Translations under genes and position numbers: made by a program | Notes under the pieces: model-generated | Told to the model about the DNA's origin: nothing | The model's input: only the letters and a program-made list of their open reading frames with translations | Database searches by the model: none | Part shown: positions 52,122 to 62,200 of the stretch, in pieces | Layout of the letters: each line of letters begins with the position of its first letter | Numbering within the stretch: position 1 is the stretch's first letter | Assembly: GCA_965220775.1 (NCBI GenBank) | Contig: OZ244845.1 | Location: 310,001-374,000, forward strand | Direction: 5' to 3' | DNA: 64,000 nucleotides | From: G963664835 sp965220775 | GTDB taxonomy: Bacteria; Chloroflexota; UBA6077; FW602-bin22; JBCLEL01

Positions 52122-53069
52122 CCGCTCGTCTTCGTCGACCGATACGCGTAGCTTTTGCAGCAAGGGCTCTATGTCACGCTTGGTCAGGTCGGTCTGGACC
52201 AGCGAAAGGTCCGGATCGCTCCGGCGCGAGGCCATCTCTTCATCCATAGTCGGTGTATTGACCTGGTAGTAAACGCCTAACGGTATGCGGTCGCCCCACT
52301 CGTAGGACTTGGCCGTCGCCTGCATCTTCTTCTCGATGACCTCGTCAGAGTTGGACGGATCGCGTACGGTGCCGTCGTAGCCGGTGTCGGAGAGCTGGTA
52401 AAGCCGATTCTGCTGGGTATACCACTCCTTGGTATGGAGATCGTTGTAGGTGGGGCAGGTCTGGAGCACATCGATGAACGCGCTGCCGGGATGCTGGATA
52501 GCTTCGGCAATTAGCGCGGACAACCTCCTGACATCAAGGGCATAGCCTCGGGCGATGAACGTGTACCCGGCGCCGAGTGCCAGCGCAATCGGATTGACGC
52601 CATCCTGGAGCGCCGGCTCGGGCATCGATTTCGTCTTTAGCCCCTTGGCAAGAGTGGGCGCTGCCTGACCCTTGGTAAGTCCATAGACGCCATTATTGAA
52701 GACTATATAGGTGAAGTCGAGGTTGCGTCGGCCGGCGTTCACGAAATAGCCGGCGCCTATGCCGTAGCCGTCGCCGTCACCTCCGACCGCCAGCACCGTC
52801 AAGTCACGGTTAGCCACCTTTGCGCCAGTGGCGACCGGCAGGACGCGGCCATGGAGGGTGTGAAAGCCGTAGGTGCGGATGTAATGAGGCGTCTTGCCGG
52901 AGCAACCTATGCCGGAAAACACGGCAACCTGATGTGGTGGAAGCTGCAACCTGGCAAGTGAGATTTGGATCGCCGTCAGTATTCCAAAATCGCCACACCC
53001 CGGGCACCAGTTGTTATGGGTATCGGCTCGATAGTCCTTTACAGTCAGTGGAGCAGCGGCGGTTGCCAT
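52104..53069 (-). CDS. korB: 2-oxoacid:ferredoxin oxidoreductase, beta subunit
   Basis: 321 residues. TPP-binding motif GGDGDGYGIGAGYFVNAGRR ... NNGVYGLTKGQ, and Cys ligands in WCPGCGDFG. It is the KorB-like beta subunit of a two-subunit enzyme that oxidatively decarboxylates 2-oxoglutarate or pyruvate to the CoA ester with ferredoxin as acceptor. It starts 12 bases after the alpha gene. This type, without a delta ferredoxin subunit, is common in aerobes. Confidence 0.92.
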   Translation of the reverse strand: MATAAAPLTVKDYRADTHNNWCPGCGDFGILTAIQISLARLQLPPHQVAVFSGIGCSGKTPHYIRTYGFHTLHGRVLPVATGAKVANRDLTVLAVGGDGDGYGIGAGYFVNAGRRNLDFTYIVFNNGVYGLTKGQAAPTLAKGLKTKSMPEPALQDGVNPIALALGAGYTFIARGYALDVRRLSALIAEAIQHPGSAFIDVLQTCPTYNDLHTKEWYTQQNRLYQLSDTGYDGTVRDPSNSDEVIEKKMQATAKSYEWGDRIPLGVYYQVNTPTMDEEMASRRSDPDLSLVQTDLTKRDIEPLLQKLRVSVDEDERSMSVS

Positions 53070-53081
53070 CCCAATCCTCCT

Positions 53082-54959
53082 CTAAGCCAGTAGGTGCGAC
53101 ACGTGGACGCGGCCATGTTCACTCCCGAACGCGACGGTCAGAGCCTCGGACAACTCGTTCTGCGAAAAAGACCGCCCGTCGTATTTCAAGATCTGGACGG
53201 GAATCTGGATACCGGTCTCGGCGGCGACCAACTTACCGAGCTGGCCCTCGTAGTTATTCTCTATCAGTATGACGCGATTGGCGGCGCCCAATACTTCCAA
53301 CACTTCTTTTGCCGGAAACGGGCGCAGCAGCCGGATCTGCAAAAAGTTGAGTGAGACCTCCGGCGCCATCGCTTCCATCACGTCGAGAATCGCTCCCTTG
53401 GTCGAGCCCCAGCTGATCAGGGTAATGTCTGCGTCCTCAGGGCCATGTAGCGCCAGCTTGCGGCCCAGTTCAATCTCGCCGGCGGCAAGATCGAGTTTGC
53501 CCATCCGCTTTTCCATCATGCTGATACGATTGGCGGCACCCTCTGTGATATGACCGCGCGGGTCGTGCTCGTCAGAAGTAGTCCAAAAAATTCCGCCCTC
53601 TTGGCCGGGAATCGAGCGGGGACTAACTCCTGTCTCGGTCTGGGCATAGCGCAGGTAGTCGTGGGGCGAGTCGCCATTGTGCTGATGACCGTCCGGCGAG
53701 TACAAGGGTCCACGGTCGATTGGCGGTAGATTCTGGTCCAGGTTGTCGAGCGTGACGTGCGCGGTCGAGAGGTGCTTATCGACGAGGACAACAACCGGCA
53801 TTTGGTACCGATCGGCCCAGTTGAAGGCCTCGTAGCTATCGAAGAACGTCTCCTGGACGTCTCCCGGCGCGACGACTATGTGAGGAAACTCACCGTGACC
53901 CGGCTGCAACGCAATCTTCAGGTCGGCGTGTTCTTGACGAGTCGGCAAGCCGGTCGATGGCCCGCCACGCTGCCACAGATGCACCACCAATCCAGGGGCC
54001 TCAGTTATCGAGGCAAAACCTATGCCTTCAGCCATCAACGAGAATCCGGGTCCCGACGTAGAGGTGCCGGCACGCACGCCTGCATGGGCTGCGCCGACTG
54101 CCATGTTGATTGCCGCAACCTCATCCTCAGCCTGAAGCACGGCGAGATCGTATTCGCGCTGATTGGTCTCGAGGTAATTGCTCTCATCGGTCGCCGGACT
54201 GATCGGGTAGTACGTCTGAAGACCCAGGCCGGCCTTGAGCTTACCCATCGCCGCGCTATGCATTGCCCGCAGCAAAACAGGCCGGGCGCCGTTCTCCAAC
54301 TCGCGGCGCAGAGGTGCGATCTTGTAGTCGAAGTCGTCCGGGAAATTATCCCGTATGTAATTGTGGGCCACGGTCACGGCTCTTACATTCATCTCGGCCA
54401 AGTGCGCTCTCCGGCCGGTGAACTGTGCCCGAATTACATCCGTCAATCTATCAATGGATCCGCCTATCACCGCCATGGAAGCGCCAACGGCGATCGTGTT
54501 CGACATCACCTTCAGACGGGTCAACTGACTTTCGCGTCCGAACTCCGTCAACACTTCTTTCAGCAGATCTTGATAGGGGACCGCGTAGAGCTTAATGTCG
54601 GTGCGACCAATCTCAACCAGATCGACCTGAAGCTTCGCATCGTAGACAGCGGCACCGGCCGGCGACAGCTCTCTCAAGTGACCGTAGAAGGTGGGAAACT
54701 CCTGGTGTATATCACCAAAGAGCGTCTCGTCGTCTAGAGACACCACTATATCGATCTGGTCGAGAAGCGAATTGCGGTCGCGGTCGGAGCAGCGGATCCG
54801 ATAGTAGCTGTGCTCGCCTATGATATTGGAGTGGTACTCGATATCAGCAAAGACGCGGATGCCATCTGCGAGACAAGCACGGGCCATAGTCTCGGCCGCT
54901 ACGTTGATGCCGCCGCCCTGTGGCCCGCCGATCAGCCACATAATGTCTCTTGCGCCCAT
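53082..54959 (-). CDS. korA: 2-oxoacid:ferredoxin oxidoreductase, alpha/gamma fused subunit
   Basis: 625 residues. An N-terminal gamma domain (~1-190; WLIGGPQGGGINVAAETMAR) is fused to the alpha pyrimidine-binding domain, with YYPISPATDESNYLE, LQAEDEVAAINMAVGAAHAG, TSTSGPGFSLMAEG and QRGGPSTGLPTRQEHADL. The YPITP-like motif reads YPISP. It pairs with korB downstream. Whether 2-oxoglutarate or another 2-oxoacid is preferred cannot be read from sequence. It is divergent from a LysR regulator gene about 356 bases away. Confidence 0.92.
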   Translation of the reverse strand: MGARDIMWLIGGPQGGGINVAAETMARACLADGIRVFADIEYHSNIIGEHSYYRIRCSDRDRNSLLDQIDIVVSLDDETLFGDIHQEFPTFYGHLRELSPAGAAVYDAKLQVDLVEIGRTDIKLYAVPYQDLLKEVLTEFGRESQLTRLKVMSNTIAVGASMAVIGGSIDRLTDVIRAQFTGRRAHLAEMNVRAVTVAHNYIRDNFPDDFDYKIAPLRRELENGARPVLLRAMHSAAMGKLKAGLGLQTYYPISPATDESNYLETNQREYDLAVLQAEDEVAAINMAVGAAHAGVRAGTSTSGPGFSLMAEGIGFASITEAPGLVVHLWQRGGPSTGLPTRQEHADLKIALQPGHGEFPHIVVAPGDVQETFFDSYEAFNWADRYQMPVVVLVDKHLSTAHVTLDNLDQNLPPIDRGPLYSPDGHQHNGDSPHDYLRYAQTETGVSPRSIPGQEGGIFWTTSDEHDPRGHITEGAANRISMMEKRMGKLDLAAGEIELGRKLALHGPEDADITLISWGSTKGAILDVMEAMAPEVSLNFLQIRLLRPFPAKEVLEVLGAANRVILIENNYEGQLGKLVAAETGIQIPVQILKYDGRSFSQNELSEALTVAFGSEHGRVHVSHLLA

Positions 54960-55315
54960 GGTGTGGGTACCTTCCTAAATCGCCAACAATCCAAAATCCC
55001 GCCGGCCGCTAGGCGCCCCGCCTCTATTACCCTCTAAACACGTGAGGGGCAGGTAGCGAACCAAATCCGACGGCCCAAGCAACATAGGCGGCTTGCGTCT
55101 TGCTAGGATCGAGGTGAGTAACCGGTCGACCGCATTAGTGCCGCAGGCAGGTCGCTAGATTGCTTCGCGCGGCTGGTGCCGCCTTCGGACACTAGAAATG
55201 ATGAGTCCCAGCGGTCATTACGAGCGTTAGTATTTAAATTTCTCAATTGAAATATATCTGCCGTTATGGTATAAGTCAATACACATTTACTAATGATCAG
55301 GCAAAGTAGCCCTTA
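54960..55315. other. Divergent intergenic region korA/lysR
   Basis: About 356 bases. The lysR-proximal part is AT-rich and carries a good promoter (55247-55275). The korA-proximal part shows no obvious promoter. The divergent arrangement is typical of a LysR regulator controlling the adjacent operon. Confidence 0.5.
55247..55275 (+). promoter_or_regulatory. Sigma-70-type promoter of the lysR gene
   Basis: TTGAAA (55247-55252), a 17-base spacer, then TATAAG (55270-55275) preceded by TGG (extended -10). The start codon lies 40 bases further on. Confidence 0.7.
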
Positions 55316-56275
55316 TTGATAAACTTACGCAAGCTACGCATATTTCAAGCGGTCGCGAATTCCGGCAACTTCACCAGAGCGGCTGAAGAGCTCTACATGA
55401 GCCAGCCGGCTGTCACACAGAACATCCACGGGCTGGAGCAATCGTTAGGAGTACCCCTCTTCGAGCGGCTCGGACGGCGCATAGACCTGACACCGGCCGG
55501 CCAAGCGCTCTTGCCATACGTCAGCCGGATCGATGCTTTGCTCGAAGAGGCGGTGGCCACCACCCGCGAAGCCGGTGGTCTGGCCAGTCGAACATTGCGG
55601 CTTGGCGCCGGCGATACTGTAGCGACTTACATTTTGCCCGACCTGATTCGGACGTTCAGCAAGCGTCGGCCTCACGCTACGCTGCACCTGGTGGTTGGCA
55701 ACACCGAGCGGGTGATGGCAGCCATATTGGAAAACGAGGTAGAGGTAGCTATCTGGGCTCGACAGGAGCCGCATCCGATGTTGGTTCATCAGCCGTTCAT
55801 CACGGTGCCGATGGTGGTCGTTACGCGCAATGATGACCCGATAGCCAGACTCGAACGTATCCCGGCACGCCTGCTGGCCGGTCGCCGGCTGCTGCTGCGA
55901 GGCCACGGTTCGGCTATCCGCGCGTTCATCGATGAGGTGCTCCGGTCGGCCGGCTTGGAATCAGCCGAGATCGTCGAGATGGATAACTTGGAGGCGATCA
56001 AGTTGACCGTTGAGGCTGGCTACGGCGTCACAATCGCACCAGCTTTCGCTGTTTCGCGCGAAGTCAGCTCCGGCAGTTTGGCTGCGGTTCCACTTAGCGA
56101 CGCCAGCGCGCAACTCTCAGTGTTTTGCGTTTATCACGCCGACCGGCGGCTATCCCAACTTGCGACCACCTTCATAGAGTTGCTCGCTGTCAATGCTACT
56201 GACGAGCCCGGGCCGGCCGGGGCATCCAGAGATGACTCGCATTATCCGGTCCAAGTCATTACATCCGATCAATGA
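55316..56275 (+). CDS. LysR-family transcriptional regulator
   Basis: 319 residues. Winged helix-turn-helix (~2-60: RIFQAVANSGNFTRAAEELY, MSQPAVTQNIHGLEQSLG) and a C-terminal periplasmic-binding-like effector domain (~90-295). TTG start. It is divergent from korA, suggesting control of the 2-oxoacid:ferredoxin oxidoreductase, but IS110 downstream limits context. Effector unknown. Confidence 0.9.
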   Translation: MINLRKLRIFQAVANSGNFTRAAEELYMSQPAVTQNIHGLEQSLGVPLFERLGRRIDLTPAGQALLPYVSRIDALLEEAVATTREAGGLASRTLRLGAGDTVATYILPDLIRTFSKRRPHATLHLVVGNTERVMAAILENEVEVAIWARQEPHPMLVHQPFITVPMVVVTRNDDPIARLERIPARLLAGRRLLLRGHGSAIRAFIDEVLRSAGLESAEIVEMDNLEAIKLTVEAGYGVTIAPAFAVSREVSSGSLAAVPLSDASAQLSVFCVYHADRRLSQLATTFIELLAVNATDEPGPAGASRDDSHYPVQVITSDQ

Positions 56276-56385
56276 GGCGCGGAGATCCGCAGTGGCCTGA
56301 GAATAGCTCCGCTGCTGATTGGCTACCTCGAAGCTCGAAATGATGTAGCAATCACCAGTGCCGGCGGCTCTCCCCTGGAGTCCGG

Positions 56386-56416
56386 CCCCGTATCGGGGTA
56401 CGGGGCATGCTTTCGA
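56386..56416 (+). repeat. Dispersed repeat family B, right-end-like fragment
   Basis: CCCCGTATCGGGGTACGGGG followed by CATGCTTTCGATC resembles the right end of family B (hairpin then ACATGCTTTCG). No left end is present. It lies in the 175-base gap between lysR and the IS110 transposase, possibly near the right end of the insertion element. Confidence 0.5.
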
Positions 56417-56450
56417 TCGCCGGAGTATCTGTGTTGGATGTAAAGGGTTT

Positions 56451-57416
56451 TCAGGTGGCCGGAGCGTATTCCTCCGTCCAAGGCGTGCCCCGTTGTGCTA
56501 CCGCGTGCAGCTGCATCAGCAGCTTGCGCATCACCGCCACCAATGCCACCTTCCCCGGCTTGCCCCGACTTCGCAGCTGCTGGTGGAATCTTCCCAGGCT
56601 GCTGTCCCGCCGTCTTACTGCACTCATCGCTGCCATGTACAACGCCCGTCTTACCGGCCCTCGCCCTCCCTGGATCGCTCTATATCCCCTCTGCCTTCCG
56701 CTGTCCCGCGACCAGGGCGCCAGTCCCACCAGTGATGTCACTCCCCTGCCTTCCCCTTGGCCCAATTCCGGCAATTCAGCCACCAGCGTCGCCGCCGTCA
56801 GTTGGCCCACTCCACGCACACTCTGGAAGAGCTTCGCCCGCTCCGACAAGGCCCTACTGCTTTTCAATGCCCTCTTGTACTCCCTGTCCATCCGTTTTAT
56901 TGCCTTGTCCAGATACTCTATGTGCTCTTCGATACTCTCTCGTACCCCTGGGCTCACTGCCTTGTCCAGCCGATTCAGTTCCTGGATCTTCTGGCTCACC
57001 AACTGTCGCCGTCGCCTCAGTTTCCCCCGTATTTCCTCCCTTTCCGGCCCTTCTTCTATCTCCCCTTCTTCCCTTTCCCTGAATACCTCGCCGTACCTTC
57101 CCAGCACCTGGGCGTCCACTCCGTCCGTCTTGGCCCCTTTTCCCCACGCTCGTGCCAATCCCCGCACCTTGTTCGGGTGCACCCGTCGCGTCTTTATCCC
57201 TTTCTCTCTCAGCCTTTGTCCCACCTCCAGCTCGTACCCGCCCGTGGGCTCGTACACCGCCTCGTTCACTCCATGGCGTCCCAGCCATTCCACCAGCGCC
57301 CCGATCCCCTCCTCGTTGTTGGAAAATCGTCGCGCAGGGCCGGCTTCCACCCACACTTCCAGTCCGGCTTTACTCACGTCGATGCCGGCTACCCTTCTGT
57401 TGCATTCCTCTTCCAT
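56451..57416 (-). mobile_element. IS110-family transposase
   Basis: A 321-residue DEDD transposase. N-terminal RuvC-like domain: GIDVSKAGLEVWVE, the Glu in EPTGGYE, and KTDGVDAQVLGR. Then a coiled linker rich in Glu/Arg, and a C-terminal Transposase_20 domain with FQSVRGVGQLTAATLVAEL, SLVGLAPWSRDSG and RGPVRRALYMAAMSA. Length and domains are complete, so the enzyme may be active. IS110 elements use a bridge RNA from the non-coding left end to choose targets. It sits directly upstream of the imuB operon promoter region. Confidence 0.93.
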
Positions 57417-57600
57417 TGAGATCTCCCTTTCCTCTATGATTGAACTGCCGGCCTCCCCACTTGTAGATGCGGGCCATTACGCCCCGGTATCTGTTCGGAG
57501 GATCCGGAATTGAGGTGAGGGGTGTCCTACTCCGGCCCGGCGCAACCGTGCAACTGCCCGGCTCGCCCAATGACGGGCGACACCTCCCTCACCCATACCC
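57417..57600 (-). ncRNA. Candidate IS110 bridge RNA region
   Basis: About 180 bases upstream of the transposase on the same strand, GC-rich and non-coding. On the minus strand GGTGAGGGAGGTGTC (57593-57579) can pair with GACACCCCTCACC (57526-57514), closing a domain of about 50 bases with inner stems such as GCCC-GTCATT-GGGC. Position and size match the bridge RNA of IS110 elements, which lies between the left end and the transposase start. Loop assignments cannot be made without the element ends. Confidence 0.5.
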
Positions 57601-57765
57601 CACAATTTGGTCCCATTTGCGAGGCATTTTCAACATACAAATGACGAAGCGGGGGCCGTGGCATTCAAGCATACTTGAGGCCGCGTAACACCATTTTCGT
57701 ACCAACGTAGCTCGGAAGCCTCCCCTCCGCCGGCAACACCCCACGACGGATGCGGTAACATTCCT

Positions 57766-57794
57766 TTGACAGTAAAGAACTATTGTTCTATACT
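57766..57794 (+). promoter_or_regulatory. SOS-regulated promoter of imuB-dnaE2 (LexA box)
   Basis: TTGACA (57766-57771), a 17-base spacer, TATACT (57789-57794). Inside the spacer lies GAACTATTGTTC (57777-57788), a perfect GAAC-N4-GTTC palindrome of the Gram-positive-type LexA box. LexA bound here would block RNA polymerase. The imuB start codon follows 35 bases after the -10, with AAGGGA as ribosome binding site. Confidence 0.85.
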
Positions 57795-57829
57795 GCGGGC
57801 AATCAGACCCCACACTAAGGGATAGCAGT

Positions 57830-59011
57830 ATGCAAGTGGCTTGTGTGCTCATAAGAAACTTTCCATTCCGGGTAGAAATCGAACGCTCGCCTTCGCTTGT
57901 TGGGTGCGATGTTCTGCTGGTTCAGTCTACTGGCAGCAGGCGCGCCGTCTTGGATACATCCCCATCGATCTCGGATGTATTTCCAGGCGACTCACTACAA
58001 GAAGCGCTCTCGATTCACCCTAACGCTATCCAGTGTGAGGCGGACCCACCTCTCTACGAGCAGCGATTCGAAGGGCTCTTGGACTGTCTGGAACAGGTGA
58101 GCCCAGTGGTTCAAGGCAGCGATATAGGTCGTGCTTACGTCGGGCTCGATGGTCTGGCGAGGATGTATCACGGAGAGAATGGACTGTTCGGAGCTTTGAA
58201 GAGAGCCGTGCCTGCGGAGCTAGAGCCACGGATTGGGGTCGGGCCGGGCAAGTTTCCCGCTGCTGTAGCCGCCTCTACTGCCCGCCCTGGCGAGGTAGTA
58301 GTCGCGCCTGTGGACCTAGAGTCCTTCCTGGCGGGGCATTCCGTCGATGTTCTGCCGGTACCGGTTGAGGTCCGAGTTCGGCTGAAGCGCCTTGGCATGC
58401 CCAGGCTGCGAGACATAGCCCGCCAGAGGGTCGGCCCAATGCAGGCTCAGTTCGGGCCGGCTGGTCGCCGCATCTGGGAGCTAGCCCAAGGCATCGATAA
58501 CGCCCATCTCATCCCGCGAAGGCATGAGGTGGAACTCACTGATTGGGTCAGCTTTCCGACGCCAATTGTGGCGAGTGAGACAATTCTCCTCGCTGCCGAA
58601 AGTCTGCTGGTGCGACTTTTCGACAAGCCGGAGATGCTTGGGCGCCGGGCGCGGCTCGTGTTGCTTGAGGCTAGCATCTTCCGGCGGACCACCTGGCAGC
58701 GACGCGTGCCCTTCAAAGATGCAGTTGGTGATTTTCGCGATGCTTTGCCAGCTATCAAGCATGCTCTTTCTCTAACCCCACCTCCCGGGCCGATCGAGGA
58801 CCTGTCCCTGACCCTCATGGGCATCACCGGCCGGGCCGGCCGCCAAGCCAGCCTTTTCCCTGACGTGCGTAAACGAGACCAGCTCAGAGAGTCCCTCCGT
58901 CAACTCGAGGCTCGGCTGGGCAGAAGACCCCCAATCTACCGATTCAAGGAAGCAGAACCGTGGTCAAGGATACCCGAGCGCCGGATGGTGCTGGTCGAAT
59001 ACTCTCCGTAA
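57830..59011 (+). CDS. imuB: ImuB-like inactive Y-family polymerase
   Basis: 393 residues with Y-family finger/palm and little-finger layout (GLDGLARMYHGENGLF, LPVPVEVRVRLKRLGMPRLRDIA, ETILLAAESLLVRLF). The first catalytic Asp of active enzymes (DFD/DLD near the N-terminus) is replaced in CVLIRNFPFRVE, and the SIDE-type motif is also degraded. It is thus of the ImuB class, which bridges the sliding clamp and DnaE2. It is shorter than proteobacterial ImuB and ends soon after a YRFKEAEPWSRIPERR tail. Downstream frames overlap, forming one operon. Confidence 0.85.
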   Translation: MQVACVLIRNFPFRVEIERSPSLVGCDVLLVQSTGSRRAVLDTSPSISDVFPGDSLQEALSIHPNAIQCEADPPLYEQRFEGLLDCLEQVSPVVQGSDIGRAYVGLDGLARMYHGENGLFGALKRAVPAELEPRIGVGPGKFPAAVAASTARPGEVVVAPVDLESFLAGHSVDVLPVPVEVRVRLKRLGMPRLRDIARQRVGPMQAQFGPAGRRIWELAQGIDNAHLIPRRHEVELTDWVSFPTPIVASETILLAAESLLVRLFDKPEMLGRRARLVLLEASIFRRTTWQRRVPFKDAVGDFRDALPAIKHALSLTPPPGPIEDLSLTLMGITGRAGRQASLFPDVRKRDQLRESLRQLEARLGRRPPIYRFKEAEPWSRIPERRMVLVEYSP

Positions 59012-59247
59012 ACCGCCCCCAACCCATCACCGTCAAGACTGACTGCGGGAGAAGGCCGATGGAAGTAACGCAGGGGAGAAGTCGGTGCAAGGGGACGGTA
59101 CGCTCAGCTTGGCGAATCGACGATGAGTGGTGGCGGGAAGAACCCGTCTCGCGGTTGTATTACTCAGTATTGCTAGAAACCGGCGTCGTTCTGACGATCT
59201 TCAGAGACCTGATAACCGACAAATGGTACAAGCAGCGCTATGGCTGA
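58960..59247 (+). CDS. DUF6504-type small protein of the mutasome operon
   Basis: 95 residues, overlapping imuB by 52 bases and dnaE2 by 8. The C-terminal half (SAWRIDDEWWREEPVSRLYY, TIFRDLITDKWYKQRYG) is the conserved part of the small proteins encoded between imuB and dnaE2 in many actinobacteria and Chloroflexota. Function unknown, probably a subunit or cofactor of the translesion complex. The true start may be internal, since the first ~35 residues are read across the imuB end. Confidence 0.8.
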   Translation: MVKDTRAPDGAGRILSVNRPQPITVKTDCGRRPMEVTQGRSRCKGTVRSAWRIDDEWWREEPVSRLYYSVLLETGVVLTIFRDLITDKWYKQRYG

Positions 59248-62200
59248 GTACGTCGAACTCCACTGCCACTCGAACTACTCTTTCCACGATGGGGCGTCCG
59301 CCATCCACGAATTGACTCATCGGGCCAAGGAGCTTGGCTATGCGGCGCTGGCCCTAACGGATCACGACAACCTATGCGGCGCGATGGAGTTCGCTCAGGC
59401 GGCCCAGAGTCTGGACTTAAACGGCATCATTGGCGCCGAGGTTACGCTCGAAGGTGGTCACCACCTCACTCTGCTGGCGGAAACGCAGAAAGGCTACAAC
59501 AATCTCTGCCGGCTCATCTCATATGCCCACATCAACAATCCAAGGCGCAATCCCGCCATTGCCCTGGACTCGCTACCAGATCACGCTGAGGGCTTGATTG
59601 CTCTGTCCGGCTGTCCATTAGGAGAGGTCCCCAGGCTGGTGCAGTCAGACAGTATCTCCGGAGCCGAGATGGCGGCCAAGCGATACTTGGACTGGTTTGG
59701 ACCAGGGCATTTCTATTTGGAGTTGCAGCGCAACTTGGTCTACGGAGACGACGAGCGTATCCGTGGGCTAATGGCATTGAGCCGGGATCTAGGAATCGGA
59801 GTCTTGGCTACCAACGATGTTCACTATCATCGGCGGTACCGCCACCGATTGCAGGACGCTCTGGTTGCGATAAGAGCCTGCAAGACATTGGATGAGACTC
59901 ACCGCGAGCGCCGGCCGAACTCAGAGTTCTATATGAAACCTCCGGCTGTTATGGCCTCATTGTTTGCTGAGATACCGGAGGCGATCACCAACACCTTGGT
60001 GGTTGCCGAGAGGTGCAAGTTCGATCTGGCTCGTGATCTCGACTACCGTTTCCCGGACTATCCGGTACCGGATGGATATACACCCGACACCTACCTAGCA
60101 AAGATATGTTGCGAGGCTGCTCGGCGCAAATACGGATTCATCGACGAGAAGGTGTCCGCCAGATTGGAAGAGGAGCTGCGACTCATTGGCAAGCACGGAT
60201 TGGCCGGGTTTCTTCTGATCTACTACGACATCATCCAGTTGGCACGAGAGATCATGATCGAGCTCGGATTGTCCAGCCCGGACGTTCCGTTGGAGGACAA
60301 TCCGCCGGGGCGTGGGCGCGGCTCGTCAGTGGCCATGCTGGTGGGTTATCTCATTGGCCTATCACACATCGATCCACTCAAGTACAACCTCTCGCTAGAG
60401 AGATTTCTGTCCGAGGGCGATCTCGGCGTGGTTCCGGACATCGATTTGGACTTTCCTCGCAATATTCGAGAGAAGCTGATTGTGAGGGTGCATCAGAAAT
60501 GGGGCTGGGACCATGCTGCTCTCGCTGGAATGATCGGCACCTACCGTATAAAAGGTGCAATTCGTGATCTGGGAAAGGCCTTTGGGCTTCCTGAGGATGA
60601 GGTGGACAGGTTGGCGAAGCGAGTGGATCATTCGAGTGCCAAAGACCTGAGAGTGCAAATGCACGCGCTGCCGGACTTTAGGACAAAGGCGGACAGCCCA
60701 AGCTGGCAGAAGCTGATCGAGTTGGCAGCCGAGTTGGACGGATTTCCGAAGTATCTGGCCCAGCATCCCGGCGGGATGATCATCTCCTCAAGTCCGCTCA
60801 TAGACCTAGTGCCCGTTCAACGTGGGGCTATTGAGGGGAGATACATCTGCCAGTGGGACAAGAGCGGAGTCGAGGACGCCGGATTCGTGAAGATCGATTT
60901 TCTGGCGCTGGGGACACTGTCACAGATGCAGGAAGCTCTATTGCTAATCGAGGAGCGCTATGGCCAGATCATAGACCTGTCCAGAGTGGACTTCGATGAC
61001 CAAGGAGTCTACGACACGATTTGCGAGGCTGACACGATTGGGGTCTTCCAGGTGGAGTCGGCGGCCCAGATGCAGACGGTGGTCCGCCTGCGCCCCAGGA
61101 ACCTGGTAGATATGGCCCGCGAAGTCGGGGCAGTCCGGCCCGGGGTTGGGGTGAACGATGGAGTAACAAAGTTCATTGCCCGGCATATGGGCAAGGAGCC
61201 AGTCACGTTCGAGCATCCACTCGAACGCCGGGCGCTGGAGCGAACTCTGGGAGTGATCCTGTTCCAGGACCAAGTGAATCAAATAGCCATAGACGTGGCC
61301 GGCTTCGCCCCGACGAAGGCGGATCAACTGAGGCGAGTTTTTGGGCGCAAGAACAACGAAGAGCTACTCGCCAGCTTCTGGCGTGACTTCCGTGACGGTG
61401 CTGCCGGCCGAGGGGTGGATGAGGCCACTGCAAGGCGTATATTCAGGAAGTTCAATGGCTTCTACATGTTCCCGGAGTCCCATGCCTTTGCCTTTGGGGT
61501 GACTGCCTATCAGGCCGCCTGGCTGAAATACTACTACCCTTTGGAGTTCTATCTAGGCCTGTTCAACCAGCAGCCGATGGGGTTTTACAATCTGGAGACT
61601 CTCAAAGAAGACGCCCGCCGGCACGATGTGCGGGTTCTAAACCCGGATATAAACCTGAGCATGGAGAAATGCATCGCTGATGGGATGTCGATACGAATGG
61701 GCCTACTGAACGTGACTGGGGTAGGTTCGTCGGCGGCGACATCTATCGTGAAGGAGAGAGCAGGGCGTCACTATGACTCGCTTGCCGACTTCGCAAACCG
61801 AACGGTTGTGGTCCGACCTCTGGTGGAGAACCTGGTCGACGCTGGCGTGTTCGATTCGCTGGTCTCAGACCGCAGGTCGGCGTTGCAGGAGGTTGGACTG
61901 CGCTATCACTCGAGGAGAGAGCAGCCGGCGCTCGATCTGCCGGTCGAGCAGGATCTACTGGACCTGCACCGCCAGACAGAATGGGATCGGATGGAAGGCG
62001 AGTACCGCACGATGGGGTTGTACCCTTCAGGGCACGCGATGGCCCACATGCGCTGGCATCTTGGGGAGCACGTAATGCCCAGCAACATAATGCATAAGTT
62101 CCCGGATGGAGCGGAGGTAACAACGGCAGGGCTCGTCATCCGCCGGCAGCACCCCATGACGGACGCGGTCTTCGTAACTCTCGAGGACGAGTTCGGCCAC

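Noticed and set aside
56495..57419. Long open frames antisense to the IS110 transposase
   Set aside because: They are Pro/Ser/Leu-rich translations of a GC-biased gene on the other strand; the minus-strand frame has all transposase motifs.
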